Positions 27,174-38,029 are shown, counted from the stretch's first letter. The stretch is 64,000 nucleotides of DNA from Citreicoccus inhibens (GCF_019039035.1 NZ_JAHNZT010000033.1:1-64000); one strand, 5' to 3'. Notes: a model not told the origin generated them from the letters alone. Numbers and translations: made by a program.

Positions 27174-28070
27174 CTATAGGTCGAGGTGCAAGGTCTCGGG
27201 AAACCGGGAGACCTCCATGCATGCCAATGGCTTGTTCTTGTTGACAGGGGCGACGGTGCCTGGCCAGGGGTTCCAGGTCAGCAGCGAACCCACCGTGCTC
27301 AGCGGGGCATTCCATGCAGCGGCGCCAAAGCTCGGGGTGAGACCCGGTTGCGTGTAATTGAATTGCGCGCAGGTCTGGAAATAGAAGCTCCACTGGTCGG
27401 GACCCGTGCGAAACCCGTAGACCGTGGTGAATCCAAGCGTCGAGACGTTCTGGTACTCCTTGGCGCGCTTCCGATTCATGTAGACCAGGACCTGCCGGTT
27501 GTAGAGCGCGGGGTCGCAGCGTGAGATGAGTTGCGAGTTCGCTGGACGCGCGGCCATGTAGAGCCGGTCCATATAGTCCTGCGCGCCTTGGTCTCCACCG
27601 TGCTGGGTGAGCCGCATGCCGTTGGCATGATAGACGCGAAGACGGTTCGTGATCGTGTCGCGCTCGACGTAGACGCTGCATCCCGAGAGATTGGCGGTGA
27701 AGAAGAAGTTCGCCCGATCGCTGAGCTCCATTCCCACGATGAGGTTCTCTTTGAAGGGGAGATAGAACGCGGGTTTCCAACCACGACTGCCATTCTTCTC
27801 GAACTTGATCTTGTACTGGGCAATACCACCCGCATTGACGTCGAAGTAGCAGGTGGCCGGGACGTGCGGGTGGTCCGGTTGGACGGTGAAGCAGTGAAGG
27901 TTGGCGTTGATCCCCAGGTTGGCTGGAGTGGGCGCGTGATTCACGCTGGCCAGCGCTTGCCCTGCGCCGTTCGTGACGCCGTACCCGGCGAAGTCGCTAC
28001 CCAACACGGTGTGCGCTGCGAGGAACTGTGCCTTCTGGGTCGCGAACTGCTGGGTGAGGAGCGCCGTCAT
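27174..28070 (-). CDS. Hypothetical protein, 298 aa, unrecognised
   Basis: A protein I cannot place. It has no signal peptide or membrane segment, is rich in aromatic residues and Asn, and contains six cysteines spread along its length. A central string, GCSVYVERDTITNRLRVYHAN, is reminiscent of segments near the active cysteine in some bacterial effector or toxin domains, but this is a weak impression. ATG 28070 begins MTALLTQQF; the frame continues upstream through an Arg-rich stretch that is probably not translated. It is divergent from the MORN-repeat gene at 28188, with about 117 bases between the starts. Confidence 0.6.
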   Translation of the reverse strand: MTALLTQQFATQKAQFLAAHTVLGSDFAGYGVTNGAGQALASVNHAPTPANLGINANLHCFTVQPDHPHVPATCYFDVNAGGIAQYKIKFEKNGSRGWKPAFYLPFKENLIVGMELSDRANFFFTANLSGCSVYVERDTITNRLRVYHANGMRLTQHGGDQGAQDYMDRLYMAARPANSQLISRCDPALYNRQVLVYMNRKRAKEYQNVSTLGFTTVYGFRTGPDQWSFYFQTCAQFNYTQPGLTPSFGAAAWNAPLSTVGSLLTWNPWPGTVAPVNKNKPLACMEVSRFPETLHLDL

Positions 28071-28187
28071 GGGCTGGAATCTTCCCTGATGATAGGTCGG
28101 GATTCCCGTCAAATCTCGTTGGGGTGGATTTCTGTTCGTGGATGATTGCTCTCGTCCTCCCGATGGCCTCACCGTAATCTCCCTGGG

Positions 28188-29132
28188 ATGACCTCTTCGC
28201 GCGCCGCGGATGCATTTGAAGAGCTGGCGTCGTTCCTGGAGGCGAACGGCAAGGGCCATTGGGTTCGGCGCGGGACGCCAGCCGATGACGCTCCGAGTCC
28301 GCTCTGGGCGCATTTGATCCCCGCCTCGCTGCGCGCATTCGTCGCGCGCTGTGGGTATCCGTCGCTCCTGGCTCCGAGAGTCCGCATCGCATTCGTGCCG
28401 TTGCGCTTGCAGCCAGCACTCGGGCTCGCGGAGCCAGGCTTCACCTGGAACCTGTACAAAGCGCTCCTTCAATCAGCGGTGCGTCGTGCCAATGGCGCCT
28501 TCTTCGCGGGCGCCGACTTCTCTGAAGTCGGCGGTTGGTGTCTGCGGCACGACGGAACTGGCGAGCGCGTGTGGCGCGTCGAGGACGGCCTCGTGTTTCC
28601 TCAGGAGGACGAGGGCTCCTTCGAGGAGTGGTTCGTGATGCAGCTCGAGTCCGTACGACGCGCGGCCAGCAAGAAAACCGTGACGGATGCTCCCACGCAG
28701 AAGCGCAAGGCTCGACCGGCGAGCGACCCTGCCGCCGATCTCCGCATGTACGAAGAGTTCGTGCCCGCGTATGCCGTGGCCGTGACTCCGGATGCCAGAT
28801 GGACCAATGGGACGACCCAGTCAGAAGGAGCGTTCCGCGAGGACAAGCCCGAGGGGTTCTTTCGTTTCTTCTACGAAACGGGAGCACCCCTGGCCTCCGG
28901 TCACTTCGTGAACGGAGTTCGCCAGGGGCCCTGGCAGTACCATCTGCCGCCGAGCCATACCGAGGATGCTTCGGAGAAGCGGCTCTGGGGACGTGGCGAG
29001 GTCAAGGATGGGCTCGAGGAGGGCCCCTGGGTCGGCTCCGATGAATGGAGCCCGGTGGAGTTGACGCGCGTGTTTCGGGCAGGGGTCCTCGACGTACCCG
29101 AAGTGCTGGGTTCCGTCGCTCGAAAGGAGTGA
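28188..29132 (+). CDS. MORN-repeat-like protein
   Basis: A 314-aa cytoplasmic protein. The N-terminal two thirds resemble SMI1/KNR4-like proteins in style (FEELASFLEANGKGHWV, ASLRAFVARCGYPSLL); this is not firmly assignable. The C-terminal third has toxin-immunity-style MORN repeats: EGAFREDKPEGFFRFFYETG, SGHFVNGVRQGPWQYH and GRGEVKDGLEEGPWVGS. ATG 28188 follows GGG with weak support. The stop is seven bases before the C-factor-like dehydrogenase start, so the two are co-transcribed. Confidence 0.65.
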   Translation: MTSSRAADAFEELASFLEANGKGHWVRRGTPADDAPSPLWAHLIPASLRAFVARCGYPSLLAPRVRIAFVPLRLQPALGLAEPGFTWNLYKALLQSAVRRANGAFFAGADFSEVGGWCLRHDGTGERVWRVEDGLVFPQEDEGSFEEWFVMQLESVRRAASKKTVTDAPTQKRKARPASDPAADLRMYEEFVPAYAVAVTPDARWTNGTTQSEGAFREDKPEGFFRFFYETGAPLASGHFVNGVRQGPWQYHLPPSHTEDASEKRLWGRGEVKDGLEEGPWVGSDEWSPVELTRVFRAGVLDVPEVLGSVARKE

Positions 29133-29139
29133 GGTCGCC

Positions 29140-29826
29140 ATGAACGTGGTCATCACTGGGGCCAGTCGAGGCATTGGCCTGGAGCTGGTTCGGCAATGCC
29201 TCGCCCGTGGTGATGTGGTCCATGCCGGGGTGCGTGCGCCCAGGCGGGCCACGGAGCTTGCCTCGCTCGTTCGGGGCTCCAGTGGACGGCTTCATGTCCA
29301 CATGCTCGATGTGGCTGACGAAGCGAGCGTGCAAGTCTTCGCAGGCGCGCTCCCTGGCCCCGTGCACTTGCTCATCAACAACGCCGGTGTTCGAAGCCGT
29401 CCGGATGCGCTCGCGGGGTTGGACAGCGAGGACTTGATTCGGACCTTTCAGGTGAACGCCGTGGCGGCGCTCCGCGTGACCGTGGCACTGCTTCCGCAGT
29501 TGAGAGCGGCGGGTGGCGCGAAGGTGGCCAATCTCAGCTCGAACCTTGGCTCCATCACGGACAACAGCTGGGGTGGCGCCTATGGCTATCGGATGTCCAA
29601 GGCGGCGTTGAACATGGCCACTCGTTCGCTGGGGCATGACCTGAAGGAAGATGGCATCCTCGCGTTTGCCATGAGCCCCGGTTGGGTGCGAACAGACATG
29701 GGCGGCAGTGAGGCGCCCACGGCCGTGGAGGTCTCGGTGACGGGGTTGCTCACGGTGCTTGCCCGCCTGGGCGGCGAAGACACGGGTGGCTTCTTCGACT
29801 TCGAGGGACATCGCCTCTCGTGGTGA
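29140..29826 (+). CDS. Short-chain dehydrogenase, C-factor (CsgA)-like
   Basis: A 228-aa SDR enzyme. TGASRGIG (residues 6-13) is the NAD(P)-binding glycine motif, INNAGV stabilises the fold, and YRMSKAALNMATRS supplies the catalytic Tyr and Lys. The C-terminus, PGWVRTDMGG to FFDFEGHRLSW, matches my recollection of the developmental C-factor protein CsgA of Myxococcus xanthus in layout and length (about 229 aa). ATG 29140 has a strong AAGGAG. Whether it acts in signalling or is a general reductase is unknown. Confidence 0.85.
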   Translation: MNVVITGASRGIGLELVRQCLARGDVVHAGVRAPRRATELASLVRGSSGRLHVHMLDVADEASVQVFAGALPGPVHLLINNAGVRSRPDALAGLDSEDLIRTFQVNAVAALRVTVALLPQLRAAGGAKVANLSSNLGSITDNSWGGAYGYRMSKAALNMATRSLGHDLKEDGILAFAMSPGWVRTDMGGSEAPTAVEVSVTGLLTVLARLGGEDTGGFFDFEGHRLSW

Positions 29827-29874
29827 CTGGCTTCGCACTCCGGCGCCTCTTGCTGTGGCGCCGGAGCGCGCGTG

Positions 29875-30756
29875 TCAGGGAGTTGCCGCGAGTCGCAGGG
29901 CGCGCAGGCGGAGTGGATCCGCGATGACGTCGATCTCGGTGATGCGGTCTCCGTCGAACTTGAGCCGGATGGCGAGCCGCAGCTTCCCCGCGGGCGCGAT
30001 GACGGCTCCGGGAACTCCATCCACGAGCGCCACTCGGGCGAACCGGGCTCGGTCGGTGTGGAGTCGCGTCTCCTCGATGACTCGGTGGGCCCCGTGTACT
30101 TCGGTCGCGGCGTCTGCTCGGAGAACGAGGGGATCCGCGCGACGCACGACTCCAGGGGACAACACCGCGAGGAGTGCTTCGGCATCGCCCGCCCTTGTCG
30201 CGGCGAGGAAGCGCTCGACGATGGCGTAGCGCTGTGTCAGCTCTTCGCGCGAGGCCGTCGGGGCGCCCCTCACGCGATGACGGGCGCGGCTCGCCAGCTT
30301 CTTGGTCGCGACGGGCGTTCGCTCGACGACGGCGGCGATCTCCTCGAAGGGGAGTCCGAACAGGTCGTGCAGGACGAAGGCGATGCGCTCGGCGGGTCCC
30401 AGCCGGTCGAGGACCACGAGGAGCGCGAGCCCCACGGATTCGGCCCACGCGAACTGGTCCTCGGGGTGGGGGACACCTGATTCGACCTCGGCTCGCTCGT
30501 CCTCGGCAGGCTCCGCGTGCGCGTGGGCCCGGCGCTGACGTGTGCGCAGCATCTCCAGGCAGACCCGCGCGAGGAGGGTCGTCAGCCAGCCGGTCACGTT
30601 GAGGATGCCGCTGCTGTCGGCGTGGCTGGCCCGCAGCCACGTCTCCTGGACCGCGTCCTCCGCGTCATCGACGGAGCCGAGCATCCGGGATGCCATGGCG
30701 TGCAGCCGCTCTCGCGAGCGGTCGAACCGCTCGGCCAGTTCACTCTGATTTCGCAC
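29875..30756 (-). CDS. ECF sigma factor with SnoaL-like C-terminal domain
   Basis: A 293-aa sigma factor of the SigJ/ECF41-ECF56 kind. Region 2 is near the N-terminus (RMLGSVDDAEDAVQETWLRA, WLTTLLARVCLEMLR), region 4 follows (RIAFVLHDLFGLPFEEIAAVV), then a SnoaL-like domain (VERFLAATRAGDAEALLAVL, VVRRADPLVL). In this class the fused C-terminal domain, not a separate anti-sigma factor, controls activity. The WLPEP linker motif of classical ECF41 is absent. The start is GTG 30756 with AAAGGTGA upstream. It is divergent from the small monooxygenase-like gene, the likely target. Confidence 0.88.
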   Translation of the reverse strand: MRNQSELAERFDRSRERLHAMASRMLGSVDDAEDAVQETWLRASHADSSGILNVTGWLTTLLARVCLEMLRTRQRRAHAHAEPAEDERAEVESGVPHPEDQFAWAESVGLALLVVLDRLGPAERIAFVLHDLFGLPFEEIAAVVERTPVATKKLASRARHRVRGAPTASREELTQRYAIVERFLAATRAGDAEALLAVLSPGVVRRADPLVLRADAATEVHGAHRVIEETRLHTDRARFARVALVDGVPGAVIAPAGKLRLAIRLKFDGDRITEIDVIADPLRLRALRLAATP

Positions 30757-30801
30757 CGGTCACCTTTTCTCGCCTCGTTTCATCATCTCGTTGGGACGCG
30801 T

Positions 30802-30827
30802 GACGCGACGAGCGAGCGCAAGTGACA
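30802..30827 (-). promoter_or_regulatory. Possible ECF41-type promoter
   Basis: On the minus strand, TGTCACT (30827-30821) lies 15 bases before CGTC (30805-30802), close to the TGTCACA / CGTC pattern described for ECF41 sigma factors. It would drive the sigma gene itself. CGTC recurs nearby and the match is short, so this may be chance. Confidence 0.25.
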
Positions 30828-30839
30828 CTGGAGACGAAT

Positions 30840-31148
30840 ATGCCCACCATGATGTTGCAGTACAAGGCAACAGAAGCGGCAGTGCCCGAAGTGATCAGCG
30901 CGGTCGAGGCGACCTTCGCGGCCTTGGAGCAGCGCAAACCCAAGGGCCTGGTTCGGTTCACCTACTATCGGAAGCCGGGGACCGCGGAGTTCGTGGGCGT
31001 GCTGGAGCTGGAGGAGGGCGTGGAGAATCCGCTCTTGGGCATTGAGGCAGCGAGGGCGCTGGTGGCCACCGTGACAAGGGTTGCCGTGGGGGCCGCGCCC
31101 ATGCCTGTGCCCCTCGAACTGGTGGCCATGCACGACTCCCGCACCTGA
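30840..31148 (+). CDS. Small monooxygenase-like (dimeric alpha/beta-barrel) protein
   Basis: A 102-aa protein with the size and pattern of antibiotic-biosynthesis-monooxygenase/ferredoxin-like barrel proteins: MLQYKATEAAVPEVISAVEATF, LVRFTYYRKPGTAEFVGVLELEE. ATG 30840 has GGAG ten bases upstream. It is divergent from the SnoaL-type ECF sigma gene. In this sigma group the neighbouring gene is commonly an oxidoreductase, decarboxylase or monooxygenase that the sigma factor controls, which would fit. No substrate can be proposed. Confidence 0.6.
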   Translation: MPTMMLQYKATEAAVPEVISAVEATFAALEQRKPKGLVRFTYYRKPGTAEFVGVLELEEGVENPLLGIEAARALVATVTRVAVGAAPMPVPLELVAMHDSRT

Positions 31149-31311
31149 GGTCTCGCCTCACACGGAGGGATGGCGCCCAACCGTTCGCCCGTCGGGCTGA
31201 GGGGCGTTGTCCCTCAATGGCTATCGGTGCCGCGCAACTTGCCGGTCATGACTCGCGCGACGACTTCTCCACGGCGTCTTCGCGCGGTGGAACTCGGGCA
31301 CAGGCGCTTCG

Positions 31312-32907
31312 TCAGGGCGCCAATGCCTTCATCTTCCGCGTGCTCTCCGTGAGGAGATTGTCTCGCGACTCTGGGTTGAGGGCCGGGTCCTTGGGGGCTT
31401 TCTCAAGGGCTCGCGCGAAGGCTTGCCGCGCGGCTTCCTTCTGGCCCGCGGCCAGATAGCCATCTCCCAGACTGTCCGCCGCGTTGGCCGAGGCGGGGTG
31501 GAAGTGCTCCGCGAGTCGGAAGGCGAGGACGGCGCGCTCGGACTTTCCCTGGCCCAACAACTCGTAGCCCATCGCGACGAAGACGGATTCATCGACGAGG
31601 GGCTCCTCGGGAATCTCGCGCTCGAGTTGCTCGAGGGTGGTGATGGTCGCGTCGAACCCGCGGGCCTCTGCCTGGTCGAGGACGACGGTCGGAGGCGGCC
31701 GGGCGGGGAGGGCGGGCTCGTGCGCGAGAGTGGCCCTGGGGTTGTGGGCGACGAACTCGTTCATCCGCGTGAGCCCCGTGGCGTCCGCCTTGAGTTGGAG
31801 ATCCAGGAACGCCTCGATGAGCCTGCAGCTCCAGGTGAAGCCCTCGCCGCTCGACGTGGGTGTCGTCCCCCCGGGGTTCGTGGGGAACTCCTTCGTGAAG
31901 CGCTGATGCAGATTGCCGTTGATGAAGCTGGAGTGGAACATCTGGGTCAGCGTCACCAGGTAGCGGTCGGAGTGTCGATAGGAGCGGACCGCGCTCAAAT
32001 CAATCCACGGCTGCTGTCGTCGCAGGTCCAGGAGGGCGGCCTGCATCCTTCGCGGCGCATGGCGATATCCCTGGGTCACCGAGAGGATTCCAGGGTCGGC
32101 GGGTGGATGGGGGAACCCATAGGTCCCGTCCAGCCCCACGACCGCGGAGACGTTGGGGTTCTGCATCGCGAAGAGGACGGCCGCGCTGCCACCCATGCTG
32201 TGACCGACCATGGCGAGCCGAGTCGGGTCCACGTTGGGCAGGGCGCTCACCACGGAGGTTGCGAACTCGAAGTCCCGCACCGTGATGTCGACCTCGGCGG
32301 GGGTGAGGCCCAGGATGGGCTCATCGCTGCTCGGCCCCAGGGTGAGGACCGTGGCGACGACGTAGCCATGGCTGGCGAGGTACTCGGCCAGCGTGGCGTT
32401 CGTCGTGAGCATGGCTCCCTGTCCTCCCGTGGTGAGGACGAGGGGAAAGCGCCCGGCGGCGACAGGCGCGTTGGCGGAGGCGTTCACGGGTGTGGCGGCC
32501 AGGGCCGGATAGGACTCGGCCTGGCTTTGTCGGTAGACCCCGCCGTCTCGCTCGGCGAGGAGGGCCTCGATGTTCGCGAACGACTTCGGTGCGCTCCCAC
32601 TCCCGCCTCGGAAGTAGTCCTCGAAGCGGAGCGGGTGGCCTAAACTTCGCGCGGCCGGATACCAGACGCTGATTCGCATCGGCCGGCCCTGGGTATCCGC
32701 CGTGAAGCCCTTTCCGTAGGGCCGCGTCGTGGCCCAGGCGCGGCTCGTGTCGAACCGGTAGAGGACCTGGTAGCCGACGGCATGGGGACCCGGGCGCAGG
32801 TCTCCCCAGAGGGGACTCGGCGCGGGGGGCGCTTCCTTGGCCGCCGTGGGCAGTCCCACCCCCAGCACCACGCACACGCTGAACGCCACGACGCTCGCTC
32901 GAGTCAT
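31312..32907 (-). CDS. Secreted alpha/beta hydrolase with TPR-like tail
   Basis: A 531-aa exported protein. A signal peptide (MTRASVVAFSVCVVLGVGLP) is followed by a dienelactone/PAF-acetylhydrolase-like alpha/beta hydrolase. It contains FPLVLTTGGQGAMLTTNATLA near the oxyanion region, the nucleophile elbow GHSMGGSAA, and GLDGTYG. The last 100 residues are helical TPR-like repeats (VLAFRLAEHFHPASANAADSLG, ARQAFARALEKAPKDPAL). Esterase or peptidase-like activity is likely. ATG 32907 was chosen for the signal peptide; the frame extends upstream with an unlikely leader. The TPR-like tail is unusual on a small hydrolase. Confidence 0.78.
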   Translation of the reverse strand: MTRASVVAFSVCVVLGVGLPTAAKEAPPAPSPLWGDLRPGPHAVGYQVLYRFDTSRAWATTRPYGKGFTADTQGRPMRISVWYPAARSLGHPLRFEDYFRGGSGSAPKSFANIEALLAERDGGVYRQSQAESYPALAATPVNASANAPVAAGRFPLVLTTGGQGAMLTTNATLAEYLASHGYVVATVLTLGPSSDEPILGLTPAEVDITVRDFEFATSVVSALPNVDPTRLAMVGHSMGGSAAVLFAMQNPNVSAVVGLDGTYGFPHPPADPGILSVTQGYRHAPRRMQAALLDLRRQQPWIDLSAVRSYRHSDRYLVTLTQMFHSSFINGNLHQRFTKEFPTNPGGTTPTSSGEGFTWSCRLIEAFLDLQLKADATGLTRMNEFVAHNPRATLAHEPALPARPPPTVVLDQAEARGFDATITTLEQLEREIPEEPLVDESVFVAMGYELLGQGKSERAVLAFRLAEHFHPASANAADSLGDGYLAAGQKEAARQAFARALEKAPKDPALNPESRDNLLTESTRKMKALAP

Positions 32908-33079
32908 TCCGGTCTCCCGGTCCGCGCCCCGCGGACGCCCCCTCTTCACGAAGAAGACGGGAGACGATTGCAGGGCGGTGGATGGGAGCCCGTGAGTCCG
33001 CGGAGCAGTCGAGACGGGCCAGCGGCAGGGCACGGCTTGCGTGCCCTTCAGCGCCGTGGCTCCTGGTGGAAGGGGGGCG

Positions 33080-33277
33080 TCAGAGCGCGGGCTGTTCGCG
33101 CAGCATCAACGGCTCCACCTGTCGTTGGAGGGCCTGGAGCTGGGTGAGCTTCTCCCGCAGCTTGATGCGCATGTCGCGCTCGTCGGTGTGGAGGACCTCG
33201 TCGTGCAAGTCCTCGATGCATTCCCCCAGACACGAATGGAGGAGGTGGATCTGCTGCTGGGAGAGCTCCAGAACCAT
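33080..33277 (-). CDS. Small helical hypothetical protein
   Basis: A 65-aa, charged, Leu/Gln-rich protein (MVLELSQQQIHLLHSCLGE, LREKLTQLQALQRQVEPLM) that should form a helical hairpin or coiled coil. ATG 33277 has GAGAGGTG upstream. No family is recognised. It is the only gene between hppA and the hydrolase gene. Confidence 0.6.
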   Translation of the reverse strand: MVLELSQQQIHLLHSCLGECIEDLHDEVLHTDERDMRIKLREKLTQLQALQRQVEPLMLREQPAL

Positions 33278-33511
33278 GGGACACCTCTCGGTCAGCGAAA
33301 CGGCGGTGGCACTCCTCCCCCCCACACCGGGAAGAGGGGGGCGAGCGTAGCGCGTGCGTGACGGCCACCCCGGCGACCCACCGGGTGAATCCCTGAGAGG
33401 TGTTGGATGCTGGACACTCGCACCCCGAGGCGCTGGCCAGAGTCCGCGCCGCTCTGGCGCACGACTCGATGGCGAGCTTCGTCCCGGTTCGCGACGAACC
33501 GCGCCCCGCCT

Positions 33512-33528
33512 GCTCGGAGACTCCGAGC
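33512..33528 (-). terminator. Hairpin downstream of hppA
   Basis: GCTCGGA and TCCGAGC pair perfectly around a three-base loop, 66 bases after the hppA stop on the minus strand. No U-run follows. The rest of 33278-33593 (316 bases) shows no gene. Confidence 0.35.
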
Positions 33529-33593
33529 GCGATGGGGCGCGGGGGCGCGCGATGCGGCACCTCGGTGAAGAGGCGCCGCACCTCGCGCGACGA

Positions 33594-35672
<2,079 letters not shown>

Positions 35673-36027
35673 CCAATCCTCCAGAGCAATCCCGGGGCCC
35701 GACCTCCCCCTCTGGGGCGCTCGTACGCCGCACAGTGTGCGCGCATGGCCTATACGGGATTTCCGAGCCATCTGGGAGCCTTCTCGACAGATGCGGGCCG
35801 GATGACCGGCAGCCTGGGGGGCCCGGAGGTGAAGCTGTGGGGTCCGCTCCCTGGAATGAGCGGTTCCTGTGGGCCGCTCACCCCCTTTGGAGCACACGCA
35901 CGGTGCTGGGCGCGCGCAACGCCGGCTCCTCCATTGGTTGGAGGGCCTACGAAGTCCCTTGGGCAGAGCGGGGTCTCCGTGGCGGGTGCGAATCACCCCG
36001 CTACGCTCCGGGGCGAGCCGTCATGAA
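35673..36027. other. Intergenic stretch upstream of hppA
   Basis: These 355 bases lie between the hppA start and the end of the pseudokinase gene. No gene, repeat or clear promoter motif was recognised. The hppA promoter should be here. Confidence 0.5.
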
Positions 36028-37035
36028 TCAACGGCGGGGCGGCAGCCGCGCCAGGGCTTGCTGGAACTTCTCGAACGCGCGCGCTGGGGTATCCGCCTCG
36101 GCCTTCTGCGGAGGATTGGGCTGGGGGACGAGGAGCTGGCGGCGCGCTTCTTGGATCTCTGCTGCTGACATCGAGGGCGTCTGGGCTTGAAGCCATGCGG
36201 ACAGGGCCTGGCCCAGGGCCTCGGCGCTCTCGTAGCGGGCCGTCGGGTCGGCCCGCATCGCGCGTTGGAGAATCTCCGAGAGCCGGGCGTCCATCGTGGG
36301 CACGCGCGTGGTCAGCGGGATCAACTGGTCGTTCCGCGCGGAGTCGAACCACGCGGACTCATGCTCACCCATGAAGGGGAGCTGGTCGCACAGCAGGCGG
36401 TACAGCACCACGCCTGCGACGTACACATCCGAGCGAGCATCCAGGGCGCCTCCCCGAATCATCTCGGGCGAGAAGAACATGACCTTGGGGCCCATCACGC
36501 CCTCCGTGCGAGGAGGCGGAAGCCGGCCCGTGCCGAACCCGCCGAGCTTCACCTCGCCCGTGGAGAGGACATGGATGTGGGTGAGACACAGTGCGTCGTG
36601 GGTCATTCCCAGGGACTCGCCATGCTCGCCACGCAGGGTGTGCGCGAAGTGCAGCGCGCGGCACACGTCGATGAAGATGCTCACGGCAATGGGCGCGGGA
36701 ATGCCTCGGTGTCCTTGCGTTCGTCTGACGTTGTGCAGGACGCCGACCAACTCCTTCCCGTCCAGTGCGGCGGTGCCCAGGAAGTACTCTCCGTCGATGA
36801 CTCCGAACTCGAGCACTTGGACGATGTTGTTGTGCCGGAGCTGCATCGCGAGCTGTGCGCCCTGACGATACCTCTCCAGCCATGATTCCTCAGTGTTCGA
36901 CTCGAGGGGGAGCCGCAGGAGCTCGAGGGTCCGAGCTCCCTCGGGCGCCGTGGTGTCGAGTGCCCGGTAGCGCACGCCATGCAATTCGAAGTTGAGCCGC
37001 TCCAGGAGTTCAAACCTGCCGAATCGGGTCGTCAT
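36028..37035 (-). CDS. Pseudokinase of the Ser/Thr kinase fold
   Basis: A 335-aa protein with the Hanks-kinase fold and the layout of myxobacterial Ser/Thr kinases, but without the catalytic residues. The beta-3 lysine is replaced within RTLELLRL (36-42). The HRD motif reads HDA (146-148), so the catalytic Asp is Ala; the metal-binding Asn is His153; DFG is GFG (166-168). The activation-segment SPE and the C-lobe helices (DARSDVYVAGVVLYRLLCDQLPF) are intact, so the fold should be preserved. ATG 37035 is chosen at MTTRFGRFELLERL. It lacks a transmembrane segment and is probably a scaffold or regulatory partner of an active kinase. Confidence 0.85.
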   Translation of the reverse strand: MTTRFGRFELLERLNFELHGVRYRALDTTAPEGARTLELLRLPLESNTEESWLERYRQGAQLAMQLRHNNIVQVLEFGVIDGEYFLGTAALDGKELVGVLHNVRRTQGHRGIPAPIAVSIFIDVCRALHFAHTLRGEHGESLGMTHDALCLTHIHVLSTGEVKLGGFGTGRLPPPRTEGVMGPKVMFFSPEMIRGGALDARSDVYVAGVVLYRLLCDQLPFMGEHESAWFDSARNDQLIPLTTRVPTMDARLSEILQRAMRADPTARYESAEALGQALSAWLQAQTPSMSAAEIQEARRQLLVPQPNPPQKAEADTPARAFEKFQQALARLPPRR

Positions 37036-37108
37036 GCGGAGGGCAGTCTGACCCGAGGCCGGAACGCATGGCAAATGCGAGCGCGGCGGGGGCCGGCGCG
37101 GCGACTGG

Positions 37109-38029
37109 CTACAGCGAGGTGCTGTAGAGCGGAATCTGCTGCTTGAGCCAGGGGATGTAATGGGAGACGCGCGCGTAGACGCCAGGGAGTCCTGCTCGTG
37201 CGCAGCCCACGCCGAAGCTGGTGATGCCTTGCAGGACGTACTTGCTCCCAGCCTTCACAATCAGGGGACCTCCGCTGTCACCCTGGCAGGAATCCTGTCC
37301 GCCCCGTGCGTAGCCGGCCCCGAACATGGCTGCCTTGTCGATGGAGATGCCTTGATTGCTGTAGTTGGCTCGGAGGGTCGCGTCGTTGACCACTGGGACC
37401 TCCACCTGCATCAGGATGGGCGAGGTCGAGAAGCCCCCTTCTCGCACCAGCCCCCAGCCCGCGGTGGTCATGAGCGTGCCCTCCGGGACGATCTCCCCTG
37501 AAGCCGGCAGGCAGATGGGGCCCACCACGAGCCCGGGCGTGGTGGCGGGCGCGGGGCGGATGCCGGAGGACAGGCCACAGGCGCTGGTCCCCGTGGGGAG
37601 CCCGACGAACTTGATGGGCTTCTCGAGCTTGAGGATGGCGATGTCGTTCAGCGTCGTGTCCGGGTTGTACTGCGGATGCGGAATGGCGCGGGTGACGCGG
37701 ACACTGATTTGCGTGGACGAGGGCTTCTCCAAGTCGTGCGCACCCGCGACCGCGACGAGTCCGGTGCTTCCATCCGCGATGCAGTGCGCCGCCGTCACGA
37801 CGATGTCGCTCTGCTCCTTGGCGCCGACGCGGAGCAACGAGCCGCCACAGAAGTGGATGCCATTGGACTGGAGGCTGATCATCCACGGGAAGGAGTTCGG
37901 GCGAGCCTCGACGCCCCCCACAATCGGCTGTCCTTGCGACGCCACCTCGGCGACCGGCTCCTGCTCCAGCCCCGTTCCACCACAGCCCAGCAGACCCACC
38001 GCGACAATCCAGCCACTGACGAAGCGCAA
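37109..38029 (-). CDS. Trypsin-like serine protease, lipoprotein
   Basis: A 306-aa chymotrypsin-family protease. A signal of the lipoprotein type (FVSGWIVAVGLLGC) is followed by a short propeptide and the mature start IVGGVEARPNSFPWMISL. The catalytic triad is visible: His in VVTAAHC, Asp in TTLNDIAIL and Ser in SCQGDSGGPL; the preceding Asp in GGQDSCQGDSGG predicts trypsin-like (Arg/Lys) specificity. TTG 38029 follows GGAGG and opens directly into the signal; an ATG 21 codons upstream is possible. It is probably exported and activated by cleavage before IVGG. Confidence 0.82.
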   Translation of the reverse strand: MRFVSGWIVAVGLLGCGGTGLEQEPVAEVASQGQPIVGGVEARPNSFPWMISLQSNGIHFCGGSLLRVGAKEQSDIVVTAAHCIADGSTGLVAVAGAHDLEKPSSTQISVRVTRAIPHPQYNPDTTLNDIAILKLEKPIKFVGLPTGTSACGLSSGIRPAPATTPGLVVGPICLPASGEIVPEGTLMTTAGWGLVREGGFSTSPILMQVEVPVVNDATLRANYSNQGISIDKAAMFGAGYARGGQDSCQGDSGGPLIVKAGSKYVLQGITSFGVGCARAGLPGVYARVSHYIPWLKQQIPLYSTSL

